Below, piece by piece: positions 63,361-64,000 of a DNA stretch of 64,000 nt (its first letter is position 1; every line of letters begins with the position of its first letter). Under the pieces are notes generated by a model, which had not been told where the DNA came from, searched no databases, and saw only the letters and a list, made by a program, of their open reading frames with translations. The DNA is taken from contig NZ_JARUBE010000003.1 in NCBI RefSeq assembly GCF_029626035.1, positions 5,270,001 to 5,334,000 on the forward strand. The letters are read 5' to 3'. This stretch comes from Micromonospora sp. WMMD980 (GTDB lineage Bacteria; Actinomycetota; Actinomycetes; Mycobacteriales; Micromonosporaceae). The position numbers and the translations under genes are program-made.

Positions 63361-64000
63361 TCAGCGGCGCATCCCCACGCCGCCGTAGCCGTGTGACACC
63401 GCCGCCCGCGGCTCGCCGTCGGGCCGCCAGTCGGCCAGCCGGACCAGGCCCGGCTCGACCAGGTCGTAGCCGTCGAGGAAGCGGGCCACCTCGGCGTGGG
63501 TACGGGGCATCAGCGGCGCGCTGCTGCGCCGGTAGACCTCGGTGCCGGCCCGCGCCGGCATCGGCGGCGCGCCGTCCAGGGTCAGGTGGGAGAGCGCGAG
63601 CAGGCTGCCCGGGGCGGTGGCGTCGCGCAGCCGCGCCACCGCCGCCCACGGGTCGTCCGCGTCGGGCACGAAGTGCAGCACCGCGACCAGCAGCAGCGCG
63701 ACCGGCTCGGCCAGGTCGATCGTGGCCCGCAACGCCGGGTCGGCCAGCCACTCATCGGGCCGCCGCAGGTCACCCCGGATGACCACGGTGCGGCCGTCGG
63801 CGGGCAGCAGCCGCCGGGCGTACGCGACGGCCACCTCGTCGTGGTCGACGTAGACCACCCGGGCGTCGGGGTTCACCGCGCGGACCACCTCGTGCACGTT
63901 GCCCTGGGTGGGCAGCCCGGCGCCGACGTCGAGGAACTGGCGTACGCCTCGCTCGGCCGCCCAGCGCACGGCGCGGCGCAGGAAGGCACGGTTGGTCTGG
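63361..64000 (-). CDS. SAM-dependent methyltransferase of DUF574 type (5' end outside window)
   Basis: The last 213 codons of a gene that continues past the right edge. It shows NRAFLRRAVRWAAERGVRQF, LDVGAGLPTQGNVHEV (SAM-binding), ARVVYVDHDEVAVAYAR, LALSHLTLDGAPP and the end AAVSHGYGGVGMRR. This matches the DUF574/PF04672 S-adenosyl methyltransferases that are numerous in actinomycetes. The substrate is unknown. It converges with the dual ATPase gene with 94 bp between stops. Confidence 0.88.
   Translation of the reverse strand, partial: QTNRAFLRRAVRWAAERGVRQFLDVGAGLPTQGNVHEVVRAVNPDARVVYVDHDEVAVAYARRLLPADGRTVVIRGDLRRPDEWLADPALRATIDLAEPVALLLVAVLHFVPDADDPWAAVARLRDATAPGSLLALSHLTLDGAPPMPARAGTEVYRRSSAPLMPRTHAEVARFLDGYDLVEPGLVRLADWRPDGEPRAAVSHGYGGVGMRR

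Overview
The window is high-GC actinobacterial DNA. Gene density, GTG/TTG starts, the ATGA/GTGA overlaps, an ESX-type secretion module, streptogrisin and LacI/CBM gene types, and XRE regulators with TPR-like C-termini all suggest a soil actinomycete, probably Micromonosporaceae. This is inferred from gene content, because no rRNA or other marker gene is present.

Layout. (1) 1-5355: right part of a tightly coupled + strand operon that looks like small-molecule biosynthesis: radical SAM protein (5' end outside the window), archaeal-type SAM synthetase, guanidinoacetate-methyltransferase-like enzyme, phytanoyl-CoA-dioxygenase-like enzyme, FkbM methyltransferase and ATP-grasp-like ligase. A glutamyl-tRNA synthetase converges on it 2 bases away. 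(2) 6.8-18.2 kb: an accessory region. Two identical 1989-bp IS1634-type elements lie in opposite orientation. Each has its own 5-bp target duplication, and each has split a gene whose halves can be rejoined exactly (an XRE/TPR regulator and a winged-helix protein). A PIN-domain protein, a truncated DUF3800-like gene and an intact Panacea/MazF-type toxin-antitoxin pair follow. The block ends in the 3' 43 nt of a tRNA-Lys(UUU) gene, the usual footprint of an integrated element. (3) 18.2-24.6 kb: decayed DNA (LuxR-type response regulator, ISAs1 transposase, Ca2+/cation exchanger, IS5 and IS110 pieces) around an amidohydrolase and a nicotianamine synthase-GNAT operon. (4) 24.8-31.7 kb: a Zur regulator, a secreted subtilase, and a permease-TIGR03943-YibE/F operon. 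zur and the permease operon share a 15-bp operator-like sequence. The YibE/F gene ends in the tail of a streptogrisin-type protease.

(5) 32.4-41.7 kb: an alpha-glucan utilisation locus. It holds a secreted CBM35/beta-helix glucanase of GH87 type, a LacI regulator, a sugar ABC importer (binding lipoprotein and two permeases, no ATPase) and a cytoplasmic GH13 alpha-glucosidase. The inferred scheme is extracellular cleavage, import of oligosaccharides and intracellular hydrolysis under LacI control. (6) 41.7-51.4 kb: a decayed PQQ-like propeller gene, an FNT-family channel, a decayed regulator, a large secreted repeat protein, a GH10-CBM13 xylanase, and a small membrane protein / ECF-like sigma factor / PAS-GGDEF-EAL operon.

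(7) 51.5-54.5 kb: a five-gene minus-strand polymorphic toxin operon (YbaB-like, two WXG/ESX-like proteins, an EndoU nuclease toxin, a probable immunity protein), followed by a pentapeptide-repeat scrap. (8) 54.6-63.3 kb: two divergent operons that together look like a conflict or defence locus. One encodes Trypco1 plus a 1367-aa trypsin-STAND ATPase-WD40 protein. The other encodes a winged-helix protein plus a 1075-aa protein with two P-loop NTPase domains (ORC/AAA-like and HerA-like). The window ends inside a DUF574-type SAM methyltransferase. The best candidates for undescribed systems are regions 1, 7 and 8, with the metal-related region 3-4 close behind.
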